A stretch of DNA of 53,084 bases from Variovorax boronicumulans NBRC 103145. Its GTDB lineage: Bacteria > Pseudomonadota > Gammaproteobacteria > Burkholderiales > Burkholderiaceae_C. Positions 9,801 through 17,933 of this stretch are shown piece by piece. Where the stretch lies: positions 1 through 53,084 of the forward strand of contig NZ_BCUS01000036.1 of assembly GCF_001591345.1 (NCBI RefSeq). Direction: 5' to 3'. The notes below the pieces were generated by a model. The model made no database searches. It saw nothing but the letters and a program-made list of their open reading frames with translations, and was not told the origin of the DNA. The position numbers and the translations under genes are program-made. Every line of letters starts with the position of its first letter. Position 1 is the stretch's first letter.

Positions 9801-12800
9801 GGCCACGGGTGGCAATGTGGCGCCTGGCGGCAAGGTCGACTTCAGCAACTCCGACAGCAACGTCACGATCACCCGCAGCGGTACGAACCTCGACTTCAAG
9901 CTGGCGGATGACGTGAAGGTCAACAACAGCGTGACCGTGGGCCAGAGCGTGCTGAACACCACCGGTCTGACTGTGAACAACGGCACGACGACCACCGCCG
10001 TTGCAGCCGGCGGCGTGACCAGCGGGACGGTCAATCTGAGCGGCGTGACGAACGACATTCAGGGCCTGAGCAACAAGACGCTGACCGACCCGAGCTTTGC
10101 GACCGTGGGCCGTGGGGCCACGGAAGAACAGCTCAAGATCGTCAACGACACGGCCAGCGCAGGCTGGAACGTGGCGGCGAACGGCGAAGCCACGGGAGGC
10201 AACGTCGCACCGGGCGGCAAGGTCGACTTCAGCAATTCGGACAGCAACGTCACGATCACGCGAAGCGGTACGAACCTCGACTTCAAACTGGCCGACGACG
10301 TCAAGGTCAACAACAGCGTCACGGTGGGCCAGAGCGTGCTGAACACGACGGGCCTGACGGTGAACGACGGCGCGGGCAACGTCACGACGACGTCGGCGAC
10401 GGGCACCACCGTGACCAACGGCACGACCACGACGGCGACGGCTGCCGGCGGCGTGACCAGTGGAACGGTCAGCCTGAGTGGCGTGACGAACGACATCCAG
10501 GGCTTGAGCAACAAGACGTTGACCGACCCGAGCTTCGCGACGGTAGGCCGTGCAGCGACTGAAGAGCAGCTCAAGATCGTCAATGACACGGCCAGCGCAG
10601 GCTGGAACGTGGCGGCGAACGGCGAAGCCACGGGCGGCAACGTCGCACCGGGCAGTAAGGTCGACTTCAGCAACTCCGACAGCAACATCGCGATCACCCG
10701 CACGGGCACGAACCTCGACTTCAAGCTCGCTGACGATGTGAAGGTCAACAACAGCGTGACAGTGGGGCAGAGCGTGCTTAACACCACGGGTCTGACGATC
10801 AACAACGGCACCACGACCACGGCCGTTGCGGCCGGCGGCGTGACCAGTGGAACCGTCAACCTGAGCGGTGTCACCAACGACATTCAGGGCCTCAGCAACA
10901 CGACGTTGACCGACCCGAGCTTTGCGACCGTGGGGCGTGCGGCCACTGAAGAGCAACTGAAGAAGGTCAACGACACCGCCGGCGCAGGCTGGAATGTCGC
11001 AGCCAACGGCGAAGCCACGGGCGGCAACGTTGCACCGGGCGCCAAGGTCGACTTCAGCAATTCGGACAGCAACATCGCCGTCACGCGAAGCGGTACGAAC
11101 CTGGACTTCAAGCTGGCCGATGACGTCAAGGTCAACAACAGCGTGACCGTGGGCCAGAGCGTGCTCAACACCACGGGCCTGACCGTGAACGACGGCACGA
11201 CCACCACCGCAGTCGCGGCAGGTGGCGTGACCAGTGGCTCGGTCAATCTGAGTGGCGTGACCAACGACATCAAGGGTCTCAGCAACACGACGCTGACCGA
11301 TCCGAGCTTCGCGACGGCGGGACGTGCAGCGACCGAAGAGCAACTGAAGAAGGTCAACGACACCGCCAGCGCAGGCTGGAATGTCGCGGCCAACGGTGAA
11401 GCCACGGGAGGCAATGTCGCTCCTGGCGGCAAGGTCGACTTCAGCAACTCCGACAGCAACGTCACGATCACGCGCAGCGGCACGAACCTCGACTTCAAGC
11501 TCGCTGACGACGTGAAGGTCAACAACAGCGTGACGGTGGGGCAGAGCGTGCTCAACACCACGGGTCTGACGGTGAACGATGGCACGACCACCACGGCTGT
11601 TGCAGCCGGCGGCGTCACCAGCGGCACCGTCAAGCTCAGCGGCGTCAGCAATGACATCCAAGGCCTGAGCAACAAGACACTGACCGACCCGAGCTTCGCG
11701 ACCGTGGGCCGCGGGGCCACGGAAGAACAGCTCAAGATCGTCAACGACACGGCCAGCGCGGGTTGGAATGTCGCAGCCAACGGCGAAGCCACGGGCGGCA
11801 ACGTCGCACCGGGTGGCAAGGTCGATTTCAGCAACTCGGACAGCAACATCGCCATCACGCGCACCGGCACGAACCTCGACTTCAAGCTGGCCAACGACGT
11901 GAAAGTCAACAACAGCGTGACCGTGGGCCAGAGCGTGCTCAACACCACGGGCCTGACCGTGAACGACGGCACGACCACCACGGCCGTCGCGGCGGGTGGC
12001 GTCACCAGCGGCACCGTCAAGCTCAGCGGCGTCAGCAATGACATCCAAGGCCTGAGCAACAAGACGCTGACCGACCCAAGCTTCGCGACCGTGGGCCGCG
12101 CTGCGACGGAAGAGCAACTGAAGAAGGTCAACGACACCGCCAGCGCAGGCTGGAATGTCGCGGCCAACGGCGAAGCCACCGGCGGCAACGTCGCACCGGG
12201 CGGCAAGGTCGATTTCAGCAACTCGGACAGCAACATCGCGATCACGCGCACGGGCACGAACCTGGACTTCAAGCTCGCCGACGACGTGAAGGTCAACAAC
12301 AGCGTGACGGTGGGCCAGAGCGTGCTGAACACCACGGGCCTGACGGTGAACAACGGCACCACGACCACCGCGGTGGCCGCAGGCGGCGTGACCAGCGGCA
12401 CCGTCAAGCTCAGCGGCGTCAGCAACGACATCCAGGGCTTGAGCAACAAGACGCTGACCGACCCGAGCTTCGCGACCGTGGGCCGCGCAGCGACCGAAGA
12501 GCAGCTCAAGCTGGTCGACGCCACGGCCAGCAAGGGCTGGAACCTCAGCGCGAACGGCGAGGCGAGCCCGCAGAACATCGCCCCGGGCGGCACGGCCAAC
12601 TTCGCCAACGGCGACAACATGGTCGTCACCCGCAACGGCAACACGTTGACCGTAGCCACGGCCAAGGACGTGAAGTTCGACAGCGTGACGACCGGCGACA
12701 CCGTGATGAACAACGCCGGCGTGACCGTCGGCCCGAACGTCACCCTCGGCGCCACCGGCCTGACCATCGTCGGCGGTCCGAGCGTGACCACGGCGGGTGT

Positions 12801-14799
12801 CAACGCGGGCGGCAAGGTGATCACGAACGTGGCGCCGGGCGTGGCCAACACCGATGCGGTGAACGTCAGCCAACTCAAGGACACGGTCGCCGAGAGCAAG
12901 ACCAAGTACTACAGCGTGAACTCGACCGGCGGCGGCAACGAGAACAACGACGGTGCCACGGGCGCCGACGCGATCGCCGCGGGCAAGGACGCACAGGCGA
13001 CGGCCGTCAACGCGGTGGCGATGGGCACGGCGGCGCAGGCCGCGGGCGTCAGCGCCACGTCGATCGGCAATGCCGCCTGGGCGATGGGCGACCGCAGCAC
13101 GGCGGTCGGCTACTTCTCGACCGCCGACGGGATCGACAGCGCGGCCTTTGGCGCCTGGGCGCGGGCTGCGGGCAACGGCAGCGTGGCTGCGGGCGCGGCC
13201 TCGAACGCCTCGGGCGTGGCAAGCGTCGCGATGGGCGCGGCGAGCGCCGCTGTCGGCGATGTGAGCGTGGCAGTGGGTGCAGGCAGCACGGCCACCGCGA
13301 CGGGTGGTGCGGCATTGGGCGCAGGCTCGGTGGCCGACCGCGCGGCCGGCGTGAAGGGCTATGTGCCGCCGGAGGCCACCGCCGCGCAGGCGGACGCCAT
13401 CGCCGCCACCACCAGCACCACGGGTGCGGTGGGCGTGGGTGACGCGGCCCACGGCGTGTTCCGCCAGATCACCGGCGTGGCTGCCGGCTCCGCACCGAGC
13501 GACGCCGTCAACGTGGCGCAGCTGCAGGCGGTGGCCAGCCAGGCTGCGGCGGCGGGCAGCAAGTGGATCACCGGGTCGCCGACGACCTACGTGGCGCCCA
13601 CGTCCACGGGCACCGACAGCACGGCGGTGGGCTCGGGCGCGGCCGTCAAGGCCGACCAGGGCGTGGCCATCGGCACCGGCGCCGTGGTCACGACGAAGAA
13701 CAGCATCGCGCTGGGCAACGACGCGACCACGGCGGAGGCCAAGCCCACCAAAGAGGTCACGCTCCAGGGCACGACCTACCAGTTCGCAGGCACCAAGCCG
13801 GTGGGCGTGGTCAGCGTCGGCTCGAAGGACGCGGAGCGCCAGATCACCAACGTCGCGGCCGGCGAGATCAGCGCCACCAGCACCGACGCGGTGAACGGCA
13901 GCCAGCTGTACGCGACGAACCAGGCGATCAACAACATGACCACCGGCGGTGGCGGCATCAAGTACTTCCACGCCAACTCGAAGGCGGCCGACTCGAACGC
14001 CGCCGGCGCCGAGAGCGTGGCCATCGGACCGAACGCGGTGGCGCTGGGCAACAACGCCATCGCCACCGGCAACAACGCGCAGGCCAAGGCGGCCGGCAGC
14101 ATCGCGCTGGGTGCCAACAGCACGGCCAGCACGGCCAACAGCGTGGCGCTGGGCGACGGCGCGGTGGCCAATCGCGCCGGCATGAACGGGCAGCGCGAGA
14201 TGTTCTCGAACACCGTGGTGCAGTCGGCGCAGGGCGCGGTGTCGGTCGGCTCGACCGGCAACGAACGCCAGATCACCAACGTGGCCGGCGGCACGCAGGC
14301 CACCGACGCGGTGAACGTGCGCCAGCTGCAGGCCGTGCAGCAAAGCGCGGTGCGCTACGACACGAACGTGGACGGCAGCGTCAACTACAACAGCGTGACC
14401 ATGGGCAACGGGGCCTCCACCGGCCCGGTCACGGTGCAGAACGTGGCGCCGGGCGTGGCGCCTACCGACGCGGTCAACGTGCAGCAGCTGAACCAGGCCG
14501 GCGCCGCCGGCATGGCCTACACCGACGCGCGCACCAACGCGCTGGGCAACGAGCTGCGCAACACCGCCAAGAACGCCTATGCCGGCGTGGCCGCCGCCAT
14601 GGCCGTGCAGATGCCGGGCACCTCGGTGCCGGGCAAGACGGTGATGCGCGTGGGCTACGGCACGTTCAAGGGCGAGAGCGCGGTGGGCATCAGCTTCCGC
14701 CGCACGGCCGAGAACAACGGCTGGAGCGTGACCGGCGGCGTGGGCATGAGCCGCGCCGGGGCCGCGGCCACGGTCGGCGCCGAGTGGGTCTTCAATTGA
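3832..14799 (+). CDS. Giant trimeric autotransporter adhesin (YadA/Hia-like, type Vc)
   Basis: A 3655-aa protein. The start is the ATG at 3832 (preceded by AGGGGA), which opens an extended signal peptide region ([20 protein letters not shown]) with cleavage near residues 55-57. Residues 58-145 hold an unusual [14 protein letters not shown] module. The head (about 145-1700) mixes SVAIG-type YadA head motifs with arrays of 16-residue GxxNxxxGxxAG repeats and a non-repetitive insert (about 370-465). Nine DAVNxxQL neck motifs are seen (e.g. codons at 5833, 7252, 8138, 8949, 12853, 14467). The stalk (about 1725-2902) is nine 129-residue repeats. The last 90 residues form the YadA anchor barrel, ending EWVFN, so the usual terminal aromatic is second from last. 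It should trimerise in the outer membrane and mediate adhesion or autoaggregation. The neighbouring OmpA-like lipoprotein follows 17 bp later. Confidence 0.95.
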   Translation: MNKSYRSIWNEALGAWVAASETTRARGKRGSVVRAAVTAGVMGAALLGGAGNANAQATITDYTGHASPDPVPGAVLDINSYTRGVMMPRVALTDATTWGLPGGVPADGMMLFNTTPGTTTNGLTQGLVTWKGGRWVSVDETPYLHVNSTAVGNSTQANSGAIGVNSVAIGPDAKALANDTVAMGNGAEAHKLGDIAIGRAAIASGGDRLTGPTENWSSVAVGTYASATEGNSVALGGSAKAEGRGTALGSRAEAGYDTVAIGTFAGMGRPAKTDPNDFSNSLNTFVGSGSGASGNGARNSYVGNQAGFAVQGDENAGMGYGAGGLSAGNRNVAVGQRAGQFVTGDQNINQGTMAGFQAKGSNNIALGTLASANLALAAQDPNAPISQAAVQAASLAAQTEYMGFLATRGVTEAGLADGTYTLDASGNVIEASSGNVLVTAAELQTSVTQAFQRNGVAGIDASRTTAIGHLSRATGDDAVALGSSAVAGDKAAVAIGTASKAFGVSSVAVGDSAFAKGEASIAMGKGAQANGTQSISIGTGNVVNGNNSGAIGDPSTIDGANSYSVGNNNTLGAAANNTFVLGNNVNVNVANATALGDSTSVTVADGAALGSKSVASTDKGVAGFDPAAGKASTDTSATWKSTLGAVSVGGNGQTRQITNVAAGTQATDAVNVAQLKAGQTHYYSVNDNGTQGGNYDNKGATGLNAIASGVDAKAGGDHATAMGHGATAGGHYAIAQGYQANAAGANGVAIGTQASAAKGGTVAIGASAGKDSTVLTGTFIGSGAGNKSAGADITAIGNNAGQAASGNSNTFIGATAGSSSEGDLNSFIGAGAGIFSKGTANSAFGNLAGANTEGDSNAAWGFAAGAFVKGDGNIGMGTSAGASVVGSGNAAIGQGAGLGTQGDANLAIGAGAGSIAKGNGNVALGQNAGLAADGNENIALGQTAGALVSGNRNLAIGSAAGLAGDVASGNITPTTASDTIALGTQAFANAERAIAIGTGAQALGTQSISIGTGNVVNGKNSGAIGDPTVIDGANSYSVGNNNTLGAAANNTFVLGNNVKVNVANATALGDSTSVTVADGVALGSKSVASTDKGVSGFDPAMGLASTDTSATWKSTLGAVSVGGNGQTRQITNVAAGTQATDAVNVAQLKAAQTHYYSVNDNGTQGGNYANDGATGINALAAGVGAQANGERSVSIGYQAGVGASAGLAGQNNVGIGTEAGGGVVGSSNTAVGSAAGKDVAGSSNAAFGIAAGQGVQGDYNLAMGVYSGIGTKGTYNTAIGGSAGQAVNGNDNIAMGDLSGASVVGDANIGIGALAGAGTTGSSNIAIGSLAGIVDTATFAGITANNTVSIGNSAVASKDDGVAVGHGAQAAAVNSVALGADSKATQDAAALALKNAYVPAGATAVAGSAPVGEVSVGSAGKERRITNVAAGSDDTDAVNVSQLKGAQTHYYSVNDNGTQGGNYDNKGATGINAIAAGVDAVAAGVGTVAVGNMAGSGSTAAGNSHNTFVGYGAGRQVAGADNTAVGNSAGVSVTGGNNTALGLSAGARVTGDSNIGIGVNGGAVTTGFSNVGIGSSAGQGTNGAFNVALGGLAGGGVQGSANVAIGLNAGESVSASNTVAIGTRAKATGDSGVSIGTDASATYANAVALGANSTTATDLATLNANAAYVPPGATSVAGAVPVGEVSVGGVGAERRITNVAAGAVDTDAVNVSQLKAVDATANAGWNVAANGEATGGNVAPGAKVDFSNSDSNIAITRTGTNLDFKLADNVKVNNSVIVGQSVLNTTGLTVNNGTTTTAVAAGGVTSGTVNLSGVTNDIQGLSNKTLTDPSFATVGRGATEEQLKIVNDTASAGWNVAANGEATGGNVAPGGKVDFSNSDSNIAITRTGTNLDFKLADDVKVNNSVTVGQSVLNTTGLTVNNGTTTTAVAAGGVTSGSVNLSGVTNDIQGLSNKTLTDPSFATVGRAATEEQLKIVNDTASAGWNVGANGEATGGNVAPGGKVDFSNSDSNVTITRSGTNLDFKLADDVKVNNSVTVGQSVLNTTGLTVNNGTTTTAVAAGGVTSGTVNLSGVTNDIQGLSNKTLTDPSFATVGRGATEEQLKIVNDTASAGWNVAANGEATGGNVAPGGKVDFSNSDSNVTITRSGTNLDFKLADDVKVNNSVTVGQSVLNTTGLTVNDGAGNVTTTSATGTTVTNGTTTTATAAGGVTSGTVSLSGVTNDIQGLSNKTLTDPSFATVGRAATEEQLKIVNDTASAGWNVAANGEATGGNVAPGSKVDFSNSDSNIAITRTGTNLDFKLADDVKVNNSVTVGQSVLNTTGLTINNGTTTTAVAAGGVTSGTVNLSGVTNDIQGLSNTTLTDPSFATVGRAATEEQLKKVNDTAGAGWNVAANGEATGGNVAPGAKVDFSNSDSNIAVTRSGTNLDFKLADDVKVNNSVTVGQSVLNTTGLTVNDGTTTTAVAAGGVTSGSVNLSGVTNDIKGLSNTTLTDPSFATAGRAATEEQLKKVNDTASAGWNVAANGEATGGNVAPGGKVDFSNSDSNVTITRSGTNLDFKLADDVKVNNSVTVGQSVLNTTGLTVNDGTTTTAVAAGGVTSGTVKLSGVSNDIQGLSNKTLTDPSFATVGRGATEEQLKIVNDTASAGWNVAANGEATGGNVAPGGKVDFSNSDSNIAITRTGTNLDFKLANDVKVNNSVTVGQSVLNTTGLTVNDGTTTTAVAAGGVTSGTVKLSGVSNDIQGLSNKTLTDPSFATVGRAATEEQLKKVNDTASAGWNVAANGEATGGNVAPGGKVDFSNSDSNIAITRTGTNLDFKLADDVKVNNSVTVGQSVLNTTGLTVNNGTTTTAVAAGGVTSGTVKLSGVSNDIQGLSNKTLTDPSFATVGRAATEEQLKLVDATASKGWNLSANGEASPQNIAPGGTANFANGDNMVVTRNGNTLTVATAKDVKFDSVTTGDTVMNNAGVTVGPNVTLGATGLTIVGGPSVTTAGVNAGGKVITNVAPGVANTDAVNVSQLKDTVAESKTKYYSVNSTGGGNENNDGATGADAIAAGKDAQATAVNAVAMGTAAQAAGVSATSIGNAAWAMGDRSTAVGYFSTADGIDSAAFGAWARAAGNGSVAAGAASNASGVASVAMGAASAAVGDVSVAVGAGSTATATGGAALGAGSVADRAAGVKGYVPPEATAAQADAIAATTSTTGAVGVGDAAHGVFRQITGVAAGSAPSDAVNVAQLQAVASQAAAAGSKWITGSPTTYVAPTSTGTDSTAVGSGAAVKADQGVAIGTGAVVTTKNSIALGNDATTAEAKPTKEVTLQGTTYQFAGTKPVGVVSVGSKDAERQITNVAAGEISATSTDAVNGSQLYATNQAINNMTTGGGGIKYFHANSKAADSNAAGAESVAIGPNAVALGNNAIATGNNAQAKAAGSIALGANSTASTANSVALGDGAVANRAGMNGQREMFSNTVVQSAQGAVSVGSTGNERQITNVAGGTQATDAVNVRQLQAVQQSAVRYDTNVDGSVNYNSVTMGNGASTGPVTVQNVAPGVAPTDAVNVQQLNQAGAAGMAYTDARTNALGNELRNTAKNAYAGVAAAMAVQMPGTSVPGKTVMRVGYGTFKGESAVGISFRRTAENNGWSVTGGVGMSRAGAAATVGAEWVFN
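4717..4956 (+). repeat. Head array 1: five 48-bp (16-residue) repeats
   Basis: Five consecutive in-frame units with consensus GxxNxxxGxxAGxxxx, beginning [16 protein letters not shown]. The last unit degenerates into the non-repetitive insert. The period is exactly 48 bp. Confidence 0.8.
5422..5940 (+). repeat. Head-neck cassette, copy A
   Basis: Near-identical to 6841-7359 with a constant offset of 1419 bp and no visible indel. It encodes [14 protein letters not shown] through the neck DAVNVAQLK and the connector [15 protein letters not shown]. The constant offset indicates a recent in-frame segment duplication or gene conversion within the adhesin gene. Confidence 0.85.
6247..6726 (+). repeat. 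Head array 2: ten exact 48-bp (16-residue) repeats
   Basis: Ten consecutive units, 480 bp with no length variation, consensus GxxNxxxGxxAGxxxx (first [16 protein letters not shown], last [16 protein letters not shown]). Conserved Gly and Asn positions suggest a regular beta-roll with one turn per unit. Confidence 0.9.
6841..7359 (+). repeat. Head-neck cassette, copy B
   Basis: Second copy of the cassette at 5422-5940, offset exactly 1419 bp. The encoded differences are few (for example NVNVNVAN in A, NVKVNVAN in B). The connector that follows recurs a third time at about 8176 and in diverged form at about 12903. Confidence 0.85.
7456..7839 (+). repeat. Head array 3: eight exact 48-bp (16-residue) repeats
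   Basis: Eight in-frame units (384 bp) of the same GxxNxxxGxxAGxxxx type, from [16 protein letters not shown] to [16 protein letters not shown]. Confidence 0.9.
8386..8673 (+). repeat. Head array 4: six exact 48-bp (16-residue) repeats
   Basis: Six in-frame units (288 bp) from [16 protein letters not shown] to [16 protein letters not shown], preceded by a 17-residue variant unit starting near 8335. Confidence 0.88.
9004..12537 (+). repeat. Stalk array: nine 387-bp (129-residue) tandem repeats
   Basis: Taking the Trp codon of [13 protein letters not shown] as phase marker, units begin at 9004, 9391, 9778, 10165, 10603, 10990, 11377, 11764 and 12151, with a diverged tenth starting at 12538. 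Spacing is 387 bp each time except unit 4, which is 438 bp because of a 17-codon insertion (near 10368-10430, [15 protein letters not shown] region). Repeats are highly similar at the DNA level, so copy number is likely to vary by recombination. Confidence 0.95.
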
Positions 14800-14816
14800 A
14801 GCGGGAGAGAAAAAGA

Positions 14817-15686
14817 ATGAAGCAGATGAACCGAACCCTGTCCGCCGTCGCATTGGCGGCCTTGCTTGCGGCCCTGCAGGGCTGCGCCTCGCCCGGCGCC
14901 GCCATCGACAAGGACGCGCAGGCGCGCGCCGCGGCCGAGAAGCCCGCGGCGCCCAGGCCCGAGGAGTTTCCGGCGCTGGACAGCGCCAAGTGGAAGCAGG
15001 GCGCCTTTCCGGGCACCGAGAAGTTCCAGCGCGTGCGCCCCGGCATGGGCAAGGACCAGCTGCGCGAGCTGCTGGGCTGGCCGCACTTCAGCGAAGGCCT
15101 GTGGGGCGTGCGCGAGTGGAACTACATCTTCCACTTCTACACGGGCAAGGGCAGCGACTACACCACCTGCCAGTACATGGTGCGTTTCAACGGCAGCGAG
15201 CTGATGACCGGCGGCTGGTGGAAGAACCCCGACTGCGCCTTGCTCGCGCAGCCGCCGGCGGCCACGCCGATCCCGGCCAGCACCAAGCTGGCGCCGCCGC
15301 AGAAGGTCACGCTCAATGCAGACGGCCTGTTCCGCTTCGACGGCGCCTCGCTCACCGACCTGCAGCCCGCAGGGCGTACGCGGCTGGAGCATCTGGCCGT
15401 CGAGCTGCGCAACAACTTCCGCTCGCTGCACTACATCGTGGTGACCGGGCACACCGACCGGCTGGGCGGCGACGCCTACAACGAGGCGCTGTCGCTGGAG
15501 CGCGCCAACACCGTGCGCGACCTGCTGGTGCAGCAGGGCCTGGACCGCAAGCTGATCCGCACCGCGGGCATGGGCAAGCGCCAGCCGGTGGTGTCCGACT
15601 GCGAAGGCAGCCGCAGCACGCCGGCGCTGCTGCAGTGCCTGCAGCCCAACCGGCGCGTCGAGCTCGACATCGCAGGGGAGCAGTGA
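14817..15686 (+). CDS. OmpA-like lipoprotein with BamE/SmpA-like domain
   Basis: A 289-aa lipoprotein. A hydrophobic signal sequence ends in the lipobox LQGC with C23 as the acylated residue. Residues about 55-125 resemble the SmpA/BamE fold (VRPGMGKDQLRELLGWP). Residues about 185-285 form an OmpA C-terminal peptidoglycan-binding domain, with TGHTDRLGGDAYNEALSLERA and the final NRRVEL. It probably anchors the outer membrane to the wall. Starting 17 bp after the adhesin stop in the same direction, it is likely co-transcribed and may help stabilise or assemble the giant adhesin; this partnership is inferred from position only. The ATG at 14817 was chosen because it opens the signal peptide and follows a GGGAGAG sequence. 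Confidence 0.9.
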   Translation: MKQMNRTLSAVALAALLAALQGCASPGAAIDKDAQARAAAEKPAAPRPEEFPALDSAKWKQGAFPGTEKFQRVRPGMGKDQLRELLGWPHFSEGLWGVREWNYIFHFYTGKGSDYTTCQYMVRFNGSELMTGGWWKNPDCALLAQPPAATPIPASTKLAPPQKVTLNADGLFRFDGASLTDLQPAGRTRLEHLAVELRNNFRSLHYIVVTGHTDRLGGDAYNEALSLERANTVRDLLVQQGLDRKLIRTAGMGKRQPVVSDCEGSRSTPALLQCLQPNRRVELDIAGEQ

Positions 15687-15688
15687 CG

Positions 15689-16126
15689 ATGAACGCGCCT
15701 GCTCCCTCGGGCTACCGGATCGCGCTGGTCGATTCCGACGCCTTGCAGCGCGCCTGTACCGGCAACTCGCTGACGGCGCTGGGGGCCGACTTCATTCCTT
15801 TCGTGCGCATCGCGGACCTGATCCAGGCGCTGGAGGTGGGCCAGCGCTTCGACGGGGTCATCGTGGGGCTGCACGCCGACGCGCAGAAGACGGTGGCGCG
15901 GGTGCCCGCGATGCACCAGGCGGCCGACTGGATGCTGCCGCTGCTGTACCTCACGCACCGCTCGGAGCTGGAGAGCGTGGAGTCGGTGCCCGTCGCGGTG
16001 CGCGCGCAGCGTTCCTTCGAGCTGCTGCTGACGCCCGTGTCGAACGAGGACCTGGGCGTCTGGCTGGCGTCGCTGGACGGCCGGCTGAAGCCGGCGCGGC
16101 TGATTCGCGTGGGGGCGGACGCCTGA
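15689..16126 (+). CDS. Receiver-like protein lacking the phospho-acceptor
   Basis: A 145-aa protein starting 2 bp after the OmpA-like gene, so the third gene of the adhesin operon. It has the length and strand pattern of a CheY-type receiver domain (YRIALVDSD at the N-terminus giving the acidic residues), but the strand that should carry the phospho-acceptor reads FDGVIVGLHAD, with G60 in place of Asp. The conserved Lys of the KP motif is replaced by Thr (LLLTPVS, T115). It is therefore probably a pseudo-receiver that works by protein-protein contact and not by phosphorylation. No output domain is present. The precise role is unknown; I infer a link to the neighbouring surface-signalling genes. 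Confidence 0.7.
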   Translation: MNAPAPSGYRIALVDSDALQRACTGNSLTALGADFIPFVRIADLIQALEVGQRFDGVIVGLHADAQKTVARVPAMHQAADWMLPLLYLTHRSELESVESVPVAVRAQRSFELLLTPVSNEDLGVWLASLDGRLKPARLIRVGADA

Positions 16127-16137
16127 CGCGCGCCCGG

Positions 16138-16163
16138 GGCCCGGCCCGCTGCGGGGCCGGGCC
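16138..16163. terminator. GC hairpin between convergent genes
   Basis: GGCCCGGCCC (16138-16147) pairs perfectly with GGGCCGGGCC (16154-16163), loop 6 nt. It fills the 39-bp gap between two convergent genes. There is no U-run, so it may act as a bidirectional stalling or mRNA 3'-end structure and not as a classical terminator. Confidence 0.45.
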
Positions 16164-16165
16164 TG

Positions 16166-16960
16166 TCAGCAATTCACGGCAAGGGCGGCATGGCGTGGCC
16201 GGCCTCTTCGCGTGAACTCCCTCTCCTTGACGGGTTCGCGCCCGGGCAACACCGACACCAGCCGGTAGCCCTGCTTGTAGACCGCGCGCAGCTCGTAGCC
16301 GTTCGCGGCGCACAGGGCCAGGCGCTTGCGGATGTTGGCCGCGCACACGTCGAGCACGCGCGTGCCTTCATACGGCGTGGTCTTGTCCCAGATCGACTGC
16401 CACAGCCACTCGCGCGTGATCACCTGCCCGGCGTTGCGGAACAGCGTGACGGCGAAGGCGTACTGGCGCGGCTGCAGGCGGATGCGCCGCTCGTGCAGCA
16501 GCACCGTGTGGGCCATGTCGAGAAAGCGGTAGGGGCCCCAGCTCGCCGCGCCGAGGCTGGCGGTCTGCGCGGCCTGTCGGGCGCGCAGCAGCAGGGTGCG
16601 CATGCGCCAGGCCAGTTCGTTGATGGCGTCGTCGATGCCGGCGCCGTGCAGCTCGATGAAGTCGTCCCAGCCCGGCGCATCGCGCCAGGGCATGAGCTGC
16701 TCCCAGCGCCTGTCGCGCACGATGAGCAGCGTCGGAATGTTCAATGCCCTGCAGGCGGCGAAGAGGCTGCGCGAAGCCAGCTCGTTCTCGACCACCAGCA
16801 GCAGCAGGTCGATCGGCTGGCCGCTGTCCAGCAACGCAAAGAAGTCGCCCGCACTCGAGAACCGCAGGGTGTCGTAGCCCAGGCGGGGCAGGCTGTGCAG
16901 CAGCTGGGGGCCGGTGGTGCCTTGCGGGTCGAGCAGGGCCACGCGCGTGGTCACCGGCAT
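16166..16960 (-). CDS. Atypical response regulator: pseudo-receiver plus winged-helix DNA-binding domain
   Basis: A 264-aa protein. Residues 5-120 follow the receiver pattern (VALLDPQG at the start), but the phospho-acceptor position is V56 (IDLLLLVVENE) and the KP lysine is missing. Residues about 145-240 form an OmpR-type winged helix: LQPRQYAFAVTLFRNAGQ, then VLDVCAANIRKRL and YKQGYRLVSVLPG. It should therefore bind DNA without canonical phosphorylation. It starts 3 bp after the small membrane protein gene, so the two are co-transcribed. It faces the adhesin operon. It could be a second, phosphorylation-independent regulator of that operon (inference). Confidence 0.8.
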   Translation of the reverse strand: MPVTTRVALLDPQGTTGPQLLHSLPRLGYDTLRFSSAGDFFALLDSGQPIDLLLLVVENELASRSLFAACRALNIPTLLIVRDRRWEQLMPWRDAPGWDDFIELHGAGIDDAINELAWRMRTLLLRARQAAQTASLGAASWGPYRFLDMAHTVLLHERRIRLQPRQYAFAVTLFRNAGQVITREWLWQSIWDKTTPYEGTRVLDVCAANIRKRLALCAANGYELRAVYKQGYRLVSVLPGREPVKEREFTRRGRPRHAALAVNC

Positions 16961-16963
16961 GGC

Positions 16964-17200
16964 TCAGGACGCCTTCTTGCCGTCCCGGACCGCCAGCACC
17001 ACGATGCCCACGGCGCACGCCGCGAACAGGAGGCCCGTCGGCACGGCGCCCAGGGTGCCCATCAGCCAGCCGTACAGGTCGGTCAGCATGGCGATGAGCC
17101 GGTTGCCGCGGGTCTGGCGGCTCAGGTCGTTGGCGATGAATGCGTTGAACGACAGCACTGAGAAAACCAGCGCCACAAAGCCAGCCACGATCCACTTCAC
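16964..17200 (-). CDS. Small membrane protein, two predicted helices
   Basis: A 78-aa protein with hydrophobic segments at about residues 3-24 and 50-71, separated by a loop with basic residues (SRQTRGNR). The start is a GTG at 17200 preceded by AAGGGAG at 9-nt spacing. It lies upstream of, and 3 bp from, the atypical response regulator. No family recognised. It may sense or relay an envelope signal to the regulator, but only its position suggests this. Confidence 0.65.
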   Translation of the reverse strand: MKWIVAGFVALVFSVLSFNAFIANDLSRQTRGNRLIAMLTDLYGWLMGTLGAVPTGLLFAACAVGIVVLAVRDGKKAS

Positions 17201-17529
17201 GATGTTTTGCTCCCTTGGGTCCCCGGCGCGGCGCAGGCTGGCCGCCCGGGTCGTTCGATGCTAGCGGGGGCTTCGGGGTGGGAGTCTGATGAATTCTTTC
17301 AGCGCCGTTCGGGGCGGCGGCGGGCGGGTCTCGGCGGGGAAAACGGGCGGGAAAAATATTTTTCCGGGTTTTTTACCTTCGCTGCCTCTTTCGCAGGCAC
17401 CGCGTTGCAGGCCCCGCCAGGCAAGGGTTTCGCGCGCTGCACACACGGTTTTCCACAACATTGTCCCCATCGGATTGGGAAAACCCGTCATGGCGATGTG
17501 GTAGGGCGACGGGCGGCCCGGTGGCGGGC

Positions 17530-17555
17530 AAAAAAATACCCGCCGGAGCGGGTAT
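17530..17555 (-). terminator. Rho-independent terminator for a minus-strand transcript
   Basis: On the minus strand ATACCCGC-TCCG-GCGGGTAT is a perfect 8-bp stem with tetraloop followed directly by a run of T residues. The nearest minus-strand gene upstream ends 380 bp away at 17934, so this either ends a long 3' UTR or, more likely, a separate small RNA. Confidence 0.75.
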
Positions 17556-17734
17556 CTCGAGGGGCCCCCGAAGGGGCGCGCTCTAAGGCAAACAGAGAGC
17601 TCTTCTTTTGCGGCCCTGTTGCGTGACAGCAAGTGCATCCTCGGCGAGGACGCGCGCCCAGCATGTCAGCTGAAAAATGTCGTAACCGTAGGACAAGTTA
17701 AAAAGTGTGAAGAATTTGGCACTTTTTCGAGCTT

Positions 17735-17897
17735 CGGGGGATACCCGCGGTCCGCACGATCGTGCAGAACTGTCGGTGTTGTCCGACAAGCCGGGGGCGG
17801 CCCGGGCCCTAAATTTTGCGGACTCGCTTCAAGTGCGGGTTCTCTGTGCGTGACAGCAATCCAGAGATTCAGCCCAGCATCGTGCTGGGTTTTTTTT
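17735..17897 (+). ncRNA. Candidate plus-strand small RNA
   Basis: A run of short stable hairpins (17754-17765, 17771-17788, and CTCTG/CAGAG within 17842-17866) ends in a strong terminator at 17873-17897, yet no plus-strand protein gene lies upstream to use that terminator. That arrangement is typical of a trans-encoded sRNA. The 5' end is a guess: I could not identify a good -35/-10 pair. I do not recognise it as a known RNA family. Confidence 0.35.
17873..17897 (+). terminator. Rho-independent terminator
   Basis: CCCAGCA-TCG-TGCTGGG is a perfect 7-bp stem (17873-17889) followed by eight T residues. It is oriented to end a plus-strand transcript arising inside the gene-free region. Confidence 0.85.
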
Positions 17898-17933
17898 GCG
17901 CGTTTTCTGGCGTTTTCTGGGGTTTTGGGCCCG

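Larger units (their letters stand above)
17201..17933. other. Large structured gene-free region
   Basis: No convincing protein-coding gene in 733 bp. The composition shifts to AT-rich patches. Inverted repeats seen: GGAAAAATATTTTTCC perfect palindrome (17350-17365); GGTTTTCC (17447-17454) with GGAAAACC (17478-17485); a minus-strand terminator (17530-17555); AAAAAGTG (17700-17707) with CACTTTTT (17720-17727); GCACGATCGTGC palindrome (17754-17765); TGTCGG (17771-17776) with CCGACA (17783-17788); GGCCCGGGCC palindrome (17799-17808); and a plus-strand terminator (17873-17897). A 13-nt direct repeat TGCGTGACAGCAA occurs at 17620-17632 and 17847-17859. Short ORFs through it have poor codon pattern and cross the hairpins. 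Confidence 0.75.

Noticed and set aside
9004..12537. CRISPR array or transposon repeats
   Set aside because: The 387-bp repeats are in-frame coding units of the adhesin stalk without spacers or terminal inverted repeats.
6703..14853. Stop-free antisense frame of 2716 codons opposite the adhesin gene
   Set aside because: It results from the GC-rich, repetitive codon pattern of the sense strand. The product is rich in Arg, His, Ala and Val with no recognisable domain, and the sense protein is unambiguous.
17446..17460. TTTTCCACA resembling a DnaA box
   Set aside because: Only a single near-match, with no dnaA, dnaN or cluster of boxes. It lies within an inverted repeat that explains it better, so no origin is called.
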